A DNA stretch of 64,000 bases from Terriglobia bacterium (GTDB lineage Bacteria; Acidobacteriota; Terriglobia; Terriglobales; Acidobacteriaceae): NCBI GenBank assembly GCA_020073525.1, contig JAIQFA010000018.1:38775-102774 (forward strand). Direction: 5' to 3'. A model generated the notes under the pieces. That model was given only the letters and a program-made list of their open reading frames with translations. It had not been told where the DNA came from and did not search any database. The translations under genes were made by a program, and so were the position numbers. Shown here in pieces: positions 17,814-28,266 of this stretch. Within the stretch, counting starts at the first letter, position 1. Every line of letters starts with the position of its first letter.

Positions 17814-19493
17814 CTAGGCGGCTAGTTCTGTGCGCTTGGCCGCGCGGCCGTACAGTACATCTGCTACGTAATCCAAATCTGAAATCAGGCCCGACTGTGC
17901 GCGGTGAATTGCGGGCAGTCCCAAACTTGTTTCAAACGTCGCGACCTCTGAATCGCTGATGCCCCCGGCTCCGACCACCCAGCGCAAACCTTCTTCCGCC
18001 ACCTTAAGCGCAGCATCGCGAGCAAAGATTCGGCTGATCGCGGCTAAAGCCGTCGCGTCGAAGCGCCGGTTCGCTTTTTCGTGGAGCTTGCCTTCCGACA
18101 TAAGCGCGGCGCGGCGGGACAAACTACCCGCGCACTCGGCATAAGCGATCAGCTCACCGAGCCGCAGGAGAATGTGCTGATAGCGGGTGAGGCGCGCCAC
18201 TCGCGCCTTTTCCATCACCTCGGCCAATGCGTGGAACGCCAGTGCCGCAATGTCCGCGCCCACGTCCGGATGCCGAGCGTGCAGCGCTTCAAACGTCCGC
18301 GCCTGCTCGTGATAGTGCTGCCCGCGCGTCTTGAGATGAGACTGCCAGCGGTCGCGGCTGATCGTCATCTCCATGATCTCGGACGTGCCTTCGTAGATCG
18401 TGGTGATGCGAACGTCGCGGCTGATTTTCTCCACCATGTATTCGTGCGTGTATCCGTAGCCACCCAGCGCCTGGATACTGGCCTCGGCCGCCGCATTCCC
18501 GGCTTCCGTCGCCATGTACTTTGCGATAGCGCCCTCGGTGTTCAAGCTGCCTTCAGCCCCGGCGTCGATGCGTTCCGCGGTTTCCTCGATGTACGCGCGA
18601 GCAGCCTCAAGACGCACCACGTGCGGCACGATCAACTTGTGCGTGTATCCCTGCTTTTGCGAGAGCGGCGCCCCGGCCTGGATACGTTTGGTGGAATAGG
18701 GAATTGCCCTGTCGAGCGCGGACCATCCCGCCCCGAGGCCGAACGCCGCTACCATCAGCCGCGTGTAGCCAAACACGGCCTGCGCCTGATTCAACCCCTG
18801 GCCTTCGACGCCACCGACAAGCCGGTCAGCATCGACATAGACATCGTTGAACGCGAGAGCCGCCGTGTTGCTGAGGCGAATGCCGTGCTTGTCTTCCGGG
18901 TCGTCGTGCGTGAAACCCTTGGCATCTTTCTCGACGATGAACCAGCTCGGCCCGCTGGGTGTATTGGCCAAAACCGAGTAGGCGCCGGCGATTCCGCCGT
19001 TGCTAATCCACTGTTTGTTGCCGTTGATCTTGTAGCCAACAACGCGCCCGTCCTTGGTGACTGGGTCCGCCGTGGTTTTAAGCGCTCCCAGATCGCTGCC
19101 GGCTTCCGGCTCAGTGGCGCCGTAGGCGAACAGCAATCCCTCTTCCGCGATGCGCGTCAGCCACAATTTCTTTTGCTCGGGAGTGGCGCCGACCGTGATC
19201 GGGTCGCTGCCTAAAAACGTTGCCAGCACAGCCGTGGCCACGCCCAGATCGATGCGTGCCATCTCTTCGCAGACGCAATACACATCGAAAGTATTGCCGC
19301 CCATGCCCCCAAATTCTTCGGGGATGAACAAGAGCTGAATGCCCAGCTGGTCGGGACTGCACATGTGGTGGACAATCTCGAGCGGACATTCATCCCGTTC
19401 ATCCAACTCTCGAAGTACTTCGTCCGGCAAACGTTTCTTGGCGAAGTCCTTGAGCGACTTCAAACTTAACTTCAGGGTCTTATTTGTAATCAT
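17814..19493 (-). CDS. Acyl-CoA dehydrogenase
   Basis: [60 protein letters not shown]; acyl-CoA dehydrogenase family motifs. Confidence 0.93.
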   Translation of the reverse strand: MITNKTLKLSLKSLKDFAKKRLPDEVLRELDERDECPLEIVHHMCSPDQLGIQLLFIPEEFGGMGGNTFDVYCVCEEMARIDLGVATAVLATFLGSDPITVGATPEQKKLWLTRIAEEGLLFAYGATEPEAGSDLGALKTTADPVTKDGRVVGYKINGNKQWISNGGIAGAYSVLANTPSGPSWFIVEKDAKGFTHDDPEDKHGIRLSNTAALAFNDVYVDADRLVGGVEGQGLNQAQAVFGYTRLMVAAFGLGAGWSALDRAIPYSTKRIQAGAPLSQKQGYTHKLIVPHVVRLEAARAYIEETAERIDAGAEGSLNTEGAIAKYMATEAGNAAAEASIQALGGYGYTHEYMVEKISRDVRITTIYEGTSEIMEMTISRDRWQSHLKTRGQHYHEQARTFEALHARHPDVGADIAALAFHALAEVMEKARVARLTRYQHILLRLGELIAYAECAGSLSRRAALMSEGKLHEKANRRFDATALAAISRIFARDAALKVAEEGLRWVVGAGGISDSEVATFETSLGLPAIHRAQSGLISDLDYVADVLYGRAAKRTELAA

Positions 19494-19511
19494 GGGCGGT
19501 GCCTCACTTTG

Positions 19512-20492
19512 CTATGCGACGTGTCGCAATTCCCGAACTTTGTTGGTCATTTCCGGCAGGAATTCCAGGAGGTCGTCGACAATCCCGACGTCTGCCACCT
19601 GAAAGATCGGAGCCTTCGGATTCTTGTTGATGGCGATCAGGAACGGACTGCCTTTAATGCCAGCCAGATGCTGGAAGGCGCCACTGATGCCGCATGCCAG
19701 ATAGACTTTGGGTTTCACGGTCTTTCCGGAGGACCCCACCTGGCGGGATTTCTCCATCCACTTGGCATCGACCACGGGCCGGGAGCAACTCACAGCCGCG
19801 CCCAACGCATCGGCCAGTTCCTGCGCAATAGCCACGTTGTCTTTTTCCTGGATGCCACGGCCGACGGAGACCAGCACGTTGTACTTGGTGATATCTACAT
19901 CACCTGCCTCAGGCACGACCGTCTCCAGATAGCGGCGGCCTGCTGCCAGAACGCCAACGTCAGAGGATTTATCGACGATCACGCCACTGTCAGCAGAGCC
20001 GTCCAGCCCCTTGAACGCGCCCGGACGTATCGTGACCACTGCACCCGCCGAAAGGTCACAGCGAACGTGAGCGCTCACCTGTCCGCCAAATTCCTGGCGG
20101 ACGATTTTGAGGTCGGGGCCTTCAACGCCTGCGATTTCCACTACGTCGGAGACAAATGCTGCATTCAACTTGATGGACAGACCCGGCGCCAGATCAATTC
20201 CGAAATGCTCGTGAGCAACCAGCACGATGCTGTCGCTCGGCAATACCTTTACAAGCGCTTTGCGGATTAATTCAGCATTGGGGTAGGCAAGAGCTTCATT
20301 GGCGATCTTCCAAGTTTCAGCGAAAGAAGTATCGACTGCCTTGCACGCCGCATCAAGGTCCGCGCCCCAACCGGCGAGAATGGCCGTCGGCGAAGCGGCG
20401 GGGTCGATCTTGCGTGCGGCGGCCGCCAACTCGAACGCGGTGTCGTCAGTCGCGCCGGCTTTATGCGCGATGTAACAGAAGATGCGAGCCAT
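19512..20492 (-). CDS. etfA: Electron transfer flavoprotein alpha subunit
   Basis: C-terminal FAD domain: VSVGRGIQEKDNVAIAQELADALGAAVSCSRPVVDAKWMEKSRQVGSSGKTVKPKVYLACGISGAFQHLAGIKGSPFLIAINKNPKAPIFQVADVGIVDD. Confidence 0.95.
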   Translation of the reverse strand: MARIFCYIAHKAGATDDTAFELAAAARKIDPAASPTAILAGWGADLDAACKAVDTSFAETWKIANEALAYPNAELIRKALVKVLPSDSIVLVAHEHFGIDLAPGLSIKLNAAFVSDVVEIAGVEGPDLKIVRQEFGGQVSAHVRCDLSAGAVVTIRPGAFKGLDGSADSGVIVDKSSDVGVLAAGRRYLETVVPEAGDVDITKYNVLVSVGRGIQEKDNVAIAQELADALGAAVSCSRPVVDAKWMEKSRQVGSSGKTVKPKVYLACGISGAFQHLAGIKGSPFLIAINKNPKAPIFQVADVGIVDDLLEFLPEMTNKVRELRHVA

Positions 20493-21292
20493 TATTTCAA
20501 CCCTCCTTTGGCTGCCACTAACTCCAGAATCTTGTCGATGTTCTCTTCCCGCGTGCCGTGCAGAATTTCCGCGCCCTTGCCCAGCGTGGGAACGAAGTGG
20601 TCCACGCGTTTCACTTTCGCGCTAGCCTCCCCTACAGCGGCGGCGCCAAGTCCCAGTTCCGATGCGCCGAGAGTTGGAATAGGAATAGAGGCCACTTGCC
20701 GGATGCCTCGCATGCCGACATAACGGGGTTCGTTGATGCCCGTCTGGATCGAGAGCACACAGGGCAGATCAATCTCACTCATTTCTTTGTTGCCGCCCTC
20801 GATCTCGCGACTGATTTTCAGCTTTTTGTCGAGCACCTCAATGGAGTTAACCAGCGAAGCGAATGGGTAGTCGAGCAACGCCGCCAGCATCCCGCCGACC
20901 TGGGCGCCACCGTCCTCGGCCTGAACCCCGGTCAAAATCAAGTCGTAGCTATCCTTCTGGATGAAGGCTTTGAGGATGGTCGCGATGCCCCTGCCGTCCG
21001 ACCCGCTGAACGCATCGTCCGTGATCAACACTCCATGATTCGCACCCATGGCCATTTCGCGGCGCAGGATCTCTTCGTCGTCTTCGCCGCCAACCGTGGC
21101 GACGGTGACGTGGCCACCGACTCTGGCGACAATCTGCAGCGCCTCTTCGACCGCATAGTTGTCAGGCTCGTTGATCGAATAGACCAACTCATCGCGCTCG
21201 ATGTCATTTCCCGCGCTGTTGAGTTCGATCTCGTTTTCCGAAGTGTCGGGCACCCTTCGCACGCAAACCAGAATTTCCACGTTCACCTCCAC
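20492..21292 (-). CDS. etfB: Electron transfer flavoprotein beta subunit
   Basis: ILVCVRRVPDTSENE, NEPDNYAVEEALQI, DLILTGVQAEDGGAQVGGMLAALLDYPFASLV; stop/start junction with etfA. Confidence 0.95.
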   Translation of the reverse strand: MEVNVEILVCVRRVPDTSENEIELNSAGNDIERDELVYSINEPDNYAVEEALQIVARVGGHVTVATVGGEDDEEILRREMAMGANHGVLITDDAFSGSDGRGIATILKAFIQKDSYDLILTGVQAEDGGAQVGGMLAALLDYPFASLVNSIEVLDKKLKISREIEGGNKEMSEIDLPCVLSIQTGINEPRYVGMRGIRQVASIPIPTLGASELGLGAAAVGEASAKVKRVDHFVPTLGKGAEILHGTREENIDKILELVAAKGGLK

Positions 21293-21314
21293 AGAATTTC
21301 GCTTACTTCCAATC

Positions 21315-23474
21315 TCAATCGGGTCTAGTGGACGACGCCATCACGACGGCTTCGTTGATTTCGGTAGCAGGCTCTACTTTCACATCAGGGCACTCACGCG
21401 CGATTTGCTGGTCGACGAGTTCCACCAGATCGATGGCTGTCATCTTTGCTTCCAGCCCCGCGACCTTGATCGCATCTTCGATATTCACCATGCAGAACGG
21501 GCAAGCCGTCACGATCACATTGGCTCCAGCTTCGGCGGCCATCTGCACTCTCTTCACGCCCATTTGCTGCTCTTCTTTCGGCTCGTAGAACAGCATCAGC
21601 CCGCCACCACCACAGCAGAACGAGCGGTCGCGAGATCGGGTCATTTCGACTCTCTTCAATTTCGGAATCGCATCCAGCACATAGCGAGGATCGTCATAGA
21701 TATGGTTATGCCGCCCCAGATAGCACGGATCGTGGTAGGTGTAGACGCTGTTTCCGTTCTCTACGGGATTGAATGTGATCCTGCCGGATTTCACCTCTCG
21801 GGCGATCACCTGGCTGATGTGCTCCACCGGCGGCACATCCTTATAGTCGTGTTTCAGCGCGTTGTAAGCGTGCGGGTCCGCCGTGACGATCCGCCGGACT
21901 CCGGACGCTTTGATGGCGTCCACGTTGTGGTCGCGCAGGGCCATGAAAAGCGTCTCTTCGCCGAAGCGGCGGACTTCGTGTCCGCTATCTCGCTCCGCCG
22001 CGCCGAGGATTGCGAAATTCTCTCCAACGTGGTTGAGGATCTTTGCTGTTGCCCGCCCGATCGACTGCATCCGGTCGTCGTAGGAGGTGATGCTGTCGAC
22101 GAAATACAGAGTGTTGGCGCCATTGCTCGTACCAACGGTTTTGACCCTGCAGGTTTGCTGGAATTCTTTGGCGTTGGCCCAGTCGGCCTTCTTCTTCTCC
22201 ATCTTGCCGTAAGGATTGCCGCGGCTCTCCAGCGCCTTGAGCGGCTTCTGCAGGGATTGCGGCACATTCCCGTTATCGACCAGGCCCCGCCGCAGATCTA
22301 CGACCTTGTCGATGTACTCGACGAGCAACGGGCACTCTGCCTCGCAAGCGCCGCAGGTGGTACAGGACCAGATTTCGTCTTCGGAGTAAATGCTGCCGGA
22401 GTCTTTGCTGCCGACGAGAGCCGTGCCATTGCTCGCGCGCCCAAGCACTGGATAGTGTTGGAAGCTGTAATCTCGGGCCTTGATAGTGAGGAATCTTGGC
22501 GACAACGGCCGTCCCACCGCATGGGACGGACAATTGTCCGAACACCGCCCGCAATCGGCGCAGGAATAGAAATCCAGCATGTGCTTCCAGGTGAAGTCTT
22601 CGAACGTCTTCACGCCGAAGGATTTCACCTGATCCAGATGCTCCTCGGCGACGCCCCATCGCACCGGCTTCAGAATCTCGCGGTCCAACTTTGCGAAGTA
22701 AACATTGAAGAGGGAGGTTTCCACATGGAACTGGATTCCAAAGGGCCGATAGCAGAGCAGGAAGTAGAAGGTCAGTTCGTGGACAAGATAAGCGCCGAAG
22801 TAGAACCTTCCGAGAGCGGGCAGGGAAGCTGAGACCAGAGCCTTCTGCAACATCCACGGGAGCGAAAATGCGGCCAATACTTCAACCGATTGACCTGCCT
22901 GCAATTGGGCAGCGCCCTTAGCGGCGGCAAAGAGGCTGTCGGCCACCATCAGGATTGCGATCAGCGACAGAAGGAAGATGGCGTCGGCCGTGTGGGCTTT
23001 GCCGTACCTTGCCGGTACCGCGTACCGCGCAGGTTTGAAAACTAGGCGGCGAGTCACGGCAATCACCATGCAGAGAAAAACGATGGTGGCGGCGTAATCA
23101 GTGACGATGTCGTAGATCGGGCCGGCTCTTCCTGCAAGGCCAGGCATAACGAAATTCTGGGAGACACCGACAATCAGCACCGAGAAGGCGCGAATGGCGA
23201 GAACCAGGAAGCCCGCAAAAATGAAGATATGAAGGATTCCAGCAGTGCGGTAGCGCGGATGCTTCCACTGGCCCAGCCAATACTTCCCAACCCTTCCCAG
23301 TCGCACCCATGGCTGGTCAAAACGAAAGTCGCACTCGCCCCGAAGGAGCGGGACCAGACGTTTCGCCACAATATAGGAGAAACCCACGACACCTAGAAGG
23401 TGAATGGCTAAGAAGAGGTCTCGGCCCGTGACCAACCAAGAGGTCACTTGCGCAGCTGACTCGATGCCTACCAC
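21315..23474 (-). CDS. Membrane FeS oxidoreductase of the ETF:(methyl)menaquinone oxidoreductase (EMO/DUF224) type
   Basis: N-terminal multi-TM heme-b-like domain, two 4Fe-4S motifs (CADCGRCSDNCP, CTTCGACEAECP), two CCG domains (DPCYLGRHNHIYDDPR, SFCCGGGGLMLFYE); adjacent to etfBA. Confidence 0.87.
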   Translation of the reverse strand: MVGIESAAQVTSWLVTGRDLFLAIHLLGVVGFSYIVAKRLVPLLRGECDFRFDQPWVRLGRVGKYWLGQWKHPRYRTAGILHIFIFAGFLVLAIRAFSVLIVGVSQNFVMPGLAGRAGPIYDIVTDYAATIVFLCMVIAVTRRLVFKPARYAVPARYGKAHTADAIFLLSLIAILMVADSLFAAAKGAAQLQAGQSVEVLAAFSLPWMLQKALVSASLPALGRFYFGAYLVHELTFYFLLCYRPFGIQFHVETSLFNVYFAKLDREILKPVRWGVAEEHLDQVKSFGVKTFEDFTWKHMLDFYSCADCGRCSDNCPSHAVGRPLSPRFLTIKARDYSFQHYPVLGRASNGTALVGSKDSGSIYSEDEIWSCTTCGACEAECPLLVEYIDKVVDLRRGLVDNGNVPQSLQKPLKALESRGNPYGKMEKKKADWANAKEFQQTCRVKTVGTSNGANTLYFVDSITSYDDRMQSIGRATAKILNHVGENFAILGAAERDSGHEVRRFGEETLFMALRDHNVDAIKASGVRRIVTADPHAYNALKHDYKDVPPVEHISQVIAREVKSGRITFNPVENGNSVYTYHDPCYLGRHNHIYDDPRYVLDAIPKLKRVEMTRSRDRSFCCGGGGLMLFYEPKEEQQMGVKRVQMAAEAGANVIVTACPFCMVNIEDAIKVAGLEAKMTAIDLVELVDQQIARECPDVKVEPATEINEAVVMASSTRPD

Positions 23475-23501
23475 GATCTCTACTCTCCTGCTTGACGATC
23501 C

Positions 23502-25127
23502 CTAGGCGATCAGCCGCGTCAAGACTTGTTCCTCCTTAACTGGGGCCCCTGGTGGTATTGCTGATTCGATGGAAGCGGGATGCGGAGCCGGACCGGATGC
23601 GCGAGCGGGCGCTGGTACCGGCGCCGGTCTCCATGCAACCTTCGCTTTCGCACGCACCCTCTTCTTGTTCTTCATTTCAGCTTTCTTTCGCGGAGGTGTG
23701 ACACCGGCGGCTTCCCGCAGTTCTGTGAAGCTCCTTTGCAGGAGCGTTTCCAGACGCCGCAAATCCGGCGCTGCATGCACATCTCCGCTGAACCCGAAAT
23801 ATGCCGTGCCGTTGTAGGTCAGGATGGCGCAGTTGAGCGCCATCTCGCCGCCGACCGGGACATACGGGTAACAGTGCAGCATCTTGTGGCCGAGCAGGTA
23901 GAGCGGATACTGCGGTCCCGGCACGTTGGTGCACACCATGTTGAACGGTGTGAACGGCAACCGGCTCAGGATGTGACCGCCCAACGCCTGCGCTGAGGTT
24001 GGGAACATGCCGATCAGGCCGCCGGTCAAACTCACCAATTCGGCGGCATGTGCGCGCTTGAGAAACTCTGTTCTCTTATGGACGGCCGCCAGCAGTTTCC
24101 GCGGATTGCGGATATCCAGCGGAATGGTGACCGGGACCAGCGAAATGCGGTTCCCTAATTCGCGCGTAGTGTCGCTGCCGCGCAGGTTGACCGGAACCAT
24201 CATGCGGAACAGCCGCCCCTTGACCGGGTCGCCATGCAGTTCGAGGTACCGTCGGACGGTCGCTGTCACCAACGCCAGAATGACGTCATTCACGCTGGTG
24301 CCGCATGTGTGCTTTATCGCTTTAATCTCCGCCAGTGGAACTTCGGCCCAGGCAAACTTTTGCGGACCGCGGTAGAAAACGTTAAACCGCAGCCGCTCGG
24401 TGGATGCGCTAAGTTCCGGGAGTAAACCTGTGAACTCGTCGGTGGCCAGGCTTCCGCCATTCGCGGCAAAGCGTTCCGCCATGCTCGACACGTCCGCCAT
24501 TGCGTCGAGGATTCGTTTGACCAATTCGGAATAGGTGTCGACGCAGCCGTTCGTGAGCGAAGTCAAGACGCCACGCGGTGGGGGGATCTGGAGGCGAAGC
24601 TTTCGTCGGGGCAACCGCGGCGCCACCGGGCTCGCATCCATGAGCACATTCATGATCCCAACCCCGGCGATGCCATCAGCGAGGCAGTGGTGCAGGCGGA
24701 AGATGAGTCCGCTGCGATTGTCCTTCAGCCCATGCACCAGAGTCATGTCCCAGAGCGGGTGGCGCCGGTCCATCACCGTGCTCAAAATTTTTCCCGCCAG
24801 CGTCTTCAACTCCGCGTCGGAACCATACTTGAGCGTCACCTCGTGCACGTGCCGGAGGACGTCGAAGGTTGGGTCATATTCCCAACTGGGCAGGCCGATA
24901 TTAAGCGGCGGGGACACCACCCGCTTGAGGTAGCGGGGAATCAACGGCAGTTTCGACTCGACAAACTGGATGCAAGCTTTGAAAGGGACTTCGCCCTCAA
25001 ACACGCAGACACAGGCCACGTTGAGCGGCATACCTTCGCGTTCCAGATGGAGGAATACGGTGTCCCCCCAGGAAAGGCGGTCGCTTTGCTCGTTACTCTG
25101 CTCAACGTTCTGCTCATGGCTCGACAT
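23502..25127 (-). CDS. Wax ester synthase/diacylglycerol acyltransferase (WS/DGAT)
   Basis: HHCLADGIAG (HHxxxDG motif), GTSVNDVILALVTATVRRYL, TPFNMVCTNVPGPQYPLYLLGHKM, Pro/Ala/Lys-rich C-terminal tail. Confidence 0.95.
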   Translation of the reverse strand: MSSHEQNVEQSNEQSDRLSWGDTVFLHLEREGMPLNVACVCVFEGEVPFKACIQFVESKLPLIPRYLKRVVSPPLNIGLPSWEYDPTFDVLRHVHEVTLKYGSDAELKTLAGKILSTVMDRRHPLWDMTLVHGLKDNRSGLIFRLHHCLADGIAGVGIMNVLMDASPVAPRLPRRKLRLQIPPPRGVLTSLTNGCVDTYSELVKRILDAMADVSSMAERFAANGGSLATDEFTGLLPELSASTERLRFNVFYRGPQKFAWAEVPLAEIKAIKHTCGTSVNDVILALVTATVRRYLELHGDPVKGRLFRMMVPVNLRGSDTTRELGNRISLVPVTIPLDIRNPRKLLAAVHKRTEFLKRAHAAELVSLTGGLIGMFPTSAQALGGHILSRLPFTPFNMVCTNVPGPQYPLYLLGHKMLHCYPYVPVGGEMALNCAILTYNGTAYFGFSGDVHAAPDLRRLETLLQRSFTELREAAGVTPPRKKAEMKNKKRVRAKAKVAWRPAPVPAPARASGPAPHPASIESAIPPGAPVKEEQVLTRLIA

Positions 25128-25168
25128 GGCAGCTACTCTCCTATTCAGTTGTCAAAAAATCGCATGTC

Positions 25169-25444
25169 TCAGCTCACGAACGAAAATCGTGACGCCAGCT
25201 TCACCAGCTTGAGCACTTTGTAGACACCGACGTTGACGCCGCGCAACGCGACGTTGACGCCCTTGACGTCCGCTATGTCCGCGAATTCCTCCATAGCTCT
25301 GAGAGCACTCGGATCGATCCGGCGCACGCAAGAAAAATCCAAGGCCACTTCGCCCTCGACGCTATCCAGTCTTTCTTCGGCTTCTTGCAACGCTTGCACA
25401 ATGCGTTCTTCGTCAATCTTGAGCCACACTGCGGTCATTCCCAT
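25169..25444 (-). CDS. STAS-domain (anti-sigma-antagonist-like) protein
   Basis: EGEVALDFSCVRRIDPSALRAMEEFADIADVKGVNVALRGVNVGVYKVLKL; start MGMTAVW 12 nt downstream of the adhE-like stop. Confidence 0.65.
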   Translation of the reverse strand: MGMTAVWLKIDEERIVQALQEAEERLDSVEGEVALDFSCVRRIDPSALRAMEEFADIADVKGVNVALRGVNVGVYKVLKLVKLASRFSFVS

Positions 25445-25455
25445 GCCACCACCTG

Positions 25456-28134
25456 CTAGACGGTTTGCTGCAGCGTTCCTTGCTGCTGAACTGCACTCGC
25501 CTTCACCGCGCCTCGCCCCTGATAAGCCTTCCAAAACAAGTCAGCCAACTCGCTCATCAATGGCATACGAGGGTTCGACCGCCAGGACGGATCGTCAAAG
25601 GCAAGCTTGGTCAGTTCCGGCATCGCCCGTTCGAATTCTTCCTTGGAGATTCCCAACTCGGCGATTGAACGCGGGAATCCCAATTGGTCAAGCAACTGTT
25701 CGGTCGCTGCCACCAGGTTCTTCACTTTTTCCTCGATTGTGTGGCCGCCCAGACCCAACAGATCGGAAATCGTCGCGTATTTCTTGTTGGCGACGTATCC
25801 CTTCTGGTACGGCGACGGCAAGAACTTCATGGGCACAGAAGCGTTGTAGGCAATCACGTGCGGCAACATGAGCGCATTCGCCCGGCCGTGTGCCACGTGG
25901 AAGTGCGCTCCGAAAGCATGTGCCAGGGCGTGATTCACGCCCACCGACGCGTTGGCAAACGCCATCGCCGCAATGCAAGCGGCATTGTGCATCATGGAGC
26001 GCGCCTCTTCATCGCGGGGATGCTCATACGCGATGGGCAGGTACCTGAATGCCAGCCGGATCGCCTGCATGGCGTTGGAGTCGGTATAGGCAGAGGCGTA
26101 GCTGGAGACGGCGGCTTCTAAAGCATGGGTGAGGCAATCGATGCCGGTGTCAGCGGTAAGGCCCTTCGGCATGGAGATAACAAACTGCGGATCGACGATC
26201 GCCACATCCGGGCTCAGCGAGTAGTCGGCGAGAGTGACCTTGCGGCCGCGTTCCTTGTCAGTGAGAACGGCAAAGGGAGTGACTTCGCTTCCCGTTCCGC
26301 TGGTAGTGGAGATGGCAATCAGCCGCGCCCGGTTAATCTTCTCGGTTGGGTACTGCACCACGCGCTTACGCAGATCCAGGAAGGGCGCGGCCAGTTCTTC
26401 CAGATCAGCGTCCGGCGACTCGTACTTGAGTTTCATGATCTTGGCCGCGTCGATCACCGAACCACCGCCGAGCGCAATGATCTGGTCCGCCTTGTAGAAA
26501 TTGAGCGCCTCCACTCCTTGCATCACCACCTTGACCTCGGGCTCCGCATCGGGAATGACCGAGACGTGGACGTGGGTTCCCTCCGGAATGTAGCGCCGGA
26601 CAAGGTCGACATGGCCGATATGCTCCAGGGCTGGATTGGTAACGATGATGGTGGAGCGCGACGGGAACTCGCGTATATTCTCCACCGCATTCATGTTGAA
26701 ATAAATCTGGTTGGGCACCCGGAACCACATATGGGCTTGGGTCCTCCGAGCCACACGCTTGATGTTGAGGTAGTGATAGATATTGACGTTGTCGGTGGTG
26801 CTGTTGCCGCCGCCGGTGCCACATCCGAAGGAGAAGGTCGGTGGCAGATCGTTGTAAACTCCGCCTACCGCGCCTACTGAGCCGGGCGAGTTCACGAGGA
26901 TGCGCCCCGCGTTCATCACTTCGCCGAACTTGCTGATGACCTCTTCATTGCGCGAGAAGATGACCGCGGTATGGCCCAGCCCGCCGGCATGATTCACGTC
27001 GATGCACACCTTGAGGGCTTCATCAACGGATTTCGCGCGATAGACCGCGAGCACTGGAAACAGCTTCTCCACTGACAGGGGATATTTGCGGCCTACGCCT
27101 TGAATCGGCGCAATCAGCAGTTTGGTGCCCGGCTTCACCGAAATACCCGCAAGTCTGGCGATATCACTTGCCTTCTGCCCGACTGCCGCAGGTTGCATGA
27201 ACCCAGTCTCGGGATCGATGACCGTGCGCGCCAGCAGTTCCGTCTCTTTCTCGTTGCAGATGTGCGTGCCCAGCTCCGCAAACTTCTTCAGCACGACATC
27301 ATAAATCTCATCGTCGATCACCGCGGTTTGTTCGGAGGCACAGATGGTTCCGTTGTCGAAAGTTTTGGAGAGGATGATGTCCGTCACCGCCGTGTTCAGG
27401 TCCGCGGTTTTTTCTAAATACACCGGCGTGTTCCCCGGCCCCACACCGAGAGCCGGTTTGCCGGAACTATACGCGGCTCTGACCGCCCCCGGCCCGCCGG
27501 TGGCATCAATCAGGCCCACGTCTTTGTGCCGCATCAGGTAAGCGTTGTCCTGTAGGGTGTGCGATTCCAGGCAGCTAAAAACACCTTCGGGCGCACCATG
27601 CTTCAGCGCGATTTCGTACATGATCTTCACGGCCTCGGAGCAACAACGCCACGCATTTGGATGGGGACTGAAGATGACCGCGTTGCGCGTCTTGATGGCC
27701 ATGATGCATTTGAAGAGCACCGTGGAAGTGGGGTTCGTAATCGGCGTGATTGAGAAGATGACCCCGATCGGTTCCGCCAGTTCCACCAGGTCGCGTTCGG
27801 GAAACTCGCGGATAATGCCAACCGTCCGTTTATCCTTTATATAATTGTAGACGAACTCGGTGGCCACCATGTTCTTGATGACCTTGTCTTCCATGACTCC
27901 GACTTTGGTTTCCTCAACCGCCAGGCGGGCGAGATGTTGAGCTTGTTCCAGGCCAGCCAGGACCATCGGCTTGACGATGCGATCCACGTCCTCTTGCGTG
28001 AATTGCGTGAAGACGGCTGCTGCTGCTCTGGCTTGACCGACTAGCCTCTCCAGGTAGGCAATCCGTACTTCACTTAGGCATTCTGCGGCCAGCGGGATCT
28101 GAACCCGTTCCTGCACTGCTTCACTCGTCACCAT
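25456..28134 (-). CDS. AdhE-type bifunctional CoA-acylating aldehyde dehydrogenase/Fe-alcohol dehydrogenase
   Basis: ALDH Cys motif FDNGTICASEQTAVI; Fe-ADH GGGSVIDAAKIMKL, TGIDCLTHALEAAVS, ALAHAFGAHFHVAHGRANALMLPHV. Confidence 0.93.
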   Translation of the reverse strand: MVTSEAVQERVQIPLAAECLSEVRIAYLERLVGQARAAAAVFTQFTQEDVDRIVKPMVLAGLEQAQHLARLAVEETKVGVMEDKVIKNMVATEFVYNYIKDKRTVGIIREFPERDLVELAEPIGVIFSITPITNPTSTVLFKCIMAIKTRNAVIFSPHPNAWRCCSEAVKIMYEIALKHGAPEGVFSCLESHTLQDNAYLMRHKDVGLIDATGGPGAVRAAYSSGKPALGVGPGNTPVYLEKTADLNTAVTDIILSKTFDNGTICASEQTAVIDDEIYDVVLKKFAELGTHICNEKETELLARTVIDPETGFMQPAAVGQKASDIARLAGISVKPGTKLLIAPIQGVGRKYPLSVEKLFPVLAVYRAKSVDEALKVCIDVNHAGGLGHTAVIFSRNEEVISKFGEVMNAGRILVNSPGSVGAVGGVYNDLPPTFSFGCGTGGGNSTTDNVNIYHYLNIKRVARRTQAHMWFRVPNQIYFNMNAVENIREFPSRSTIIVTNPALEHIGHVDLVRRYIPEGTHVHVSVIPDAEPEVKVVMQGVEALNFYKADQIIALGGGSVIDAAKIMKLKYESPDADLEELAAPFLDLRKRVVQYPTEKINRARLIAISTTSGTGSEVTPFAVLTDKERGRKVTLADYSLSPDVAIVDPQFVISMPKGLTADTGIDCLTHALEAAVSSYASAYTDSNAMQAIRLAFRYLPIAYEHPRDEEARSMMHNAACIAAMAFANASVGVNHALAHAFGAHFHVAHGRANALMLPHVIAYNASVPMKFLPSPYQKGYVANKKYATISDLLGLGGHTIEEKVKNLVAATEQLLDQLGFPRSIAELGISKEEFERAMPELTKLAFDDPSWRSNPRMPLMSELADLFWKAYQGRGAVKASAVQQQGTLQQTV

Positions 28135-28266
28135 CACTGCCCCCGTAATTACTTGTCGGAGTCTCTTCCCTGTGAGGAGCGTGCTTGCTTTTCTGGTCCC
28201 AGCTCTCTCGACCATCTCTCGTGACCATGAGGACAGTCGTCGGATCGCTGGTAAACTTCACGGTTC

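Noticed and set aside
21201-22832. 543-aa plus-strand ORF opposite the EMO-type FeS gene
   Set aside because: Antisense to a clearly recognisable protein; composition (His/Arg/Val-rich, no motifs) is typical of a high-GC shadow ORF
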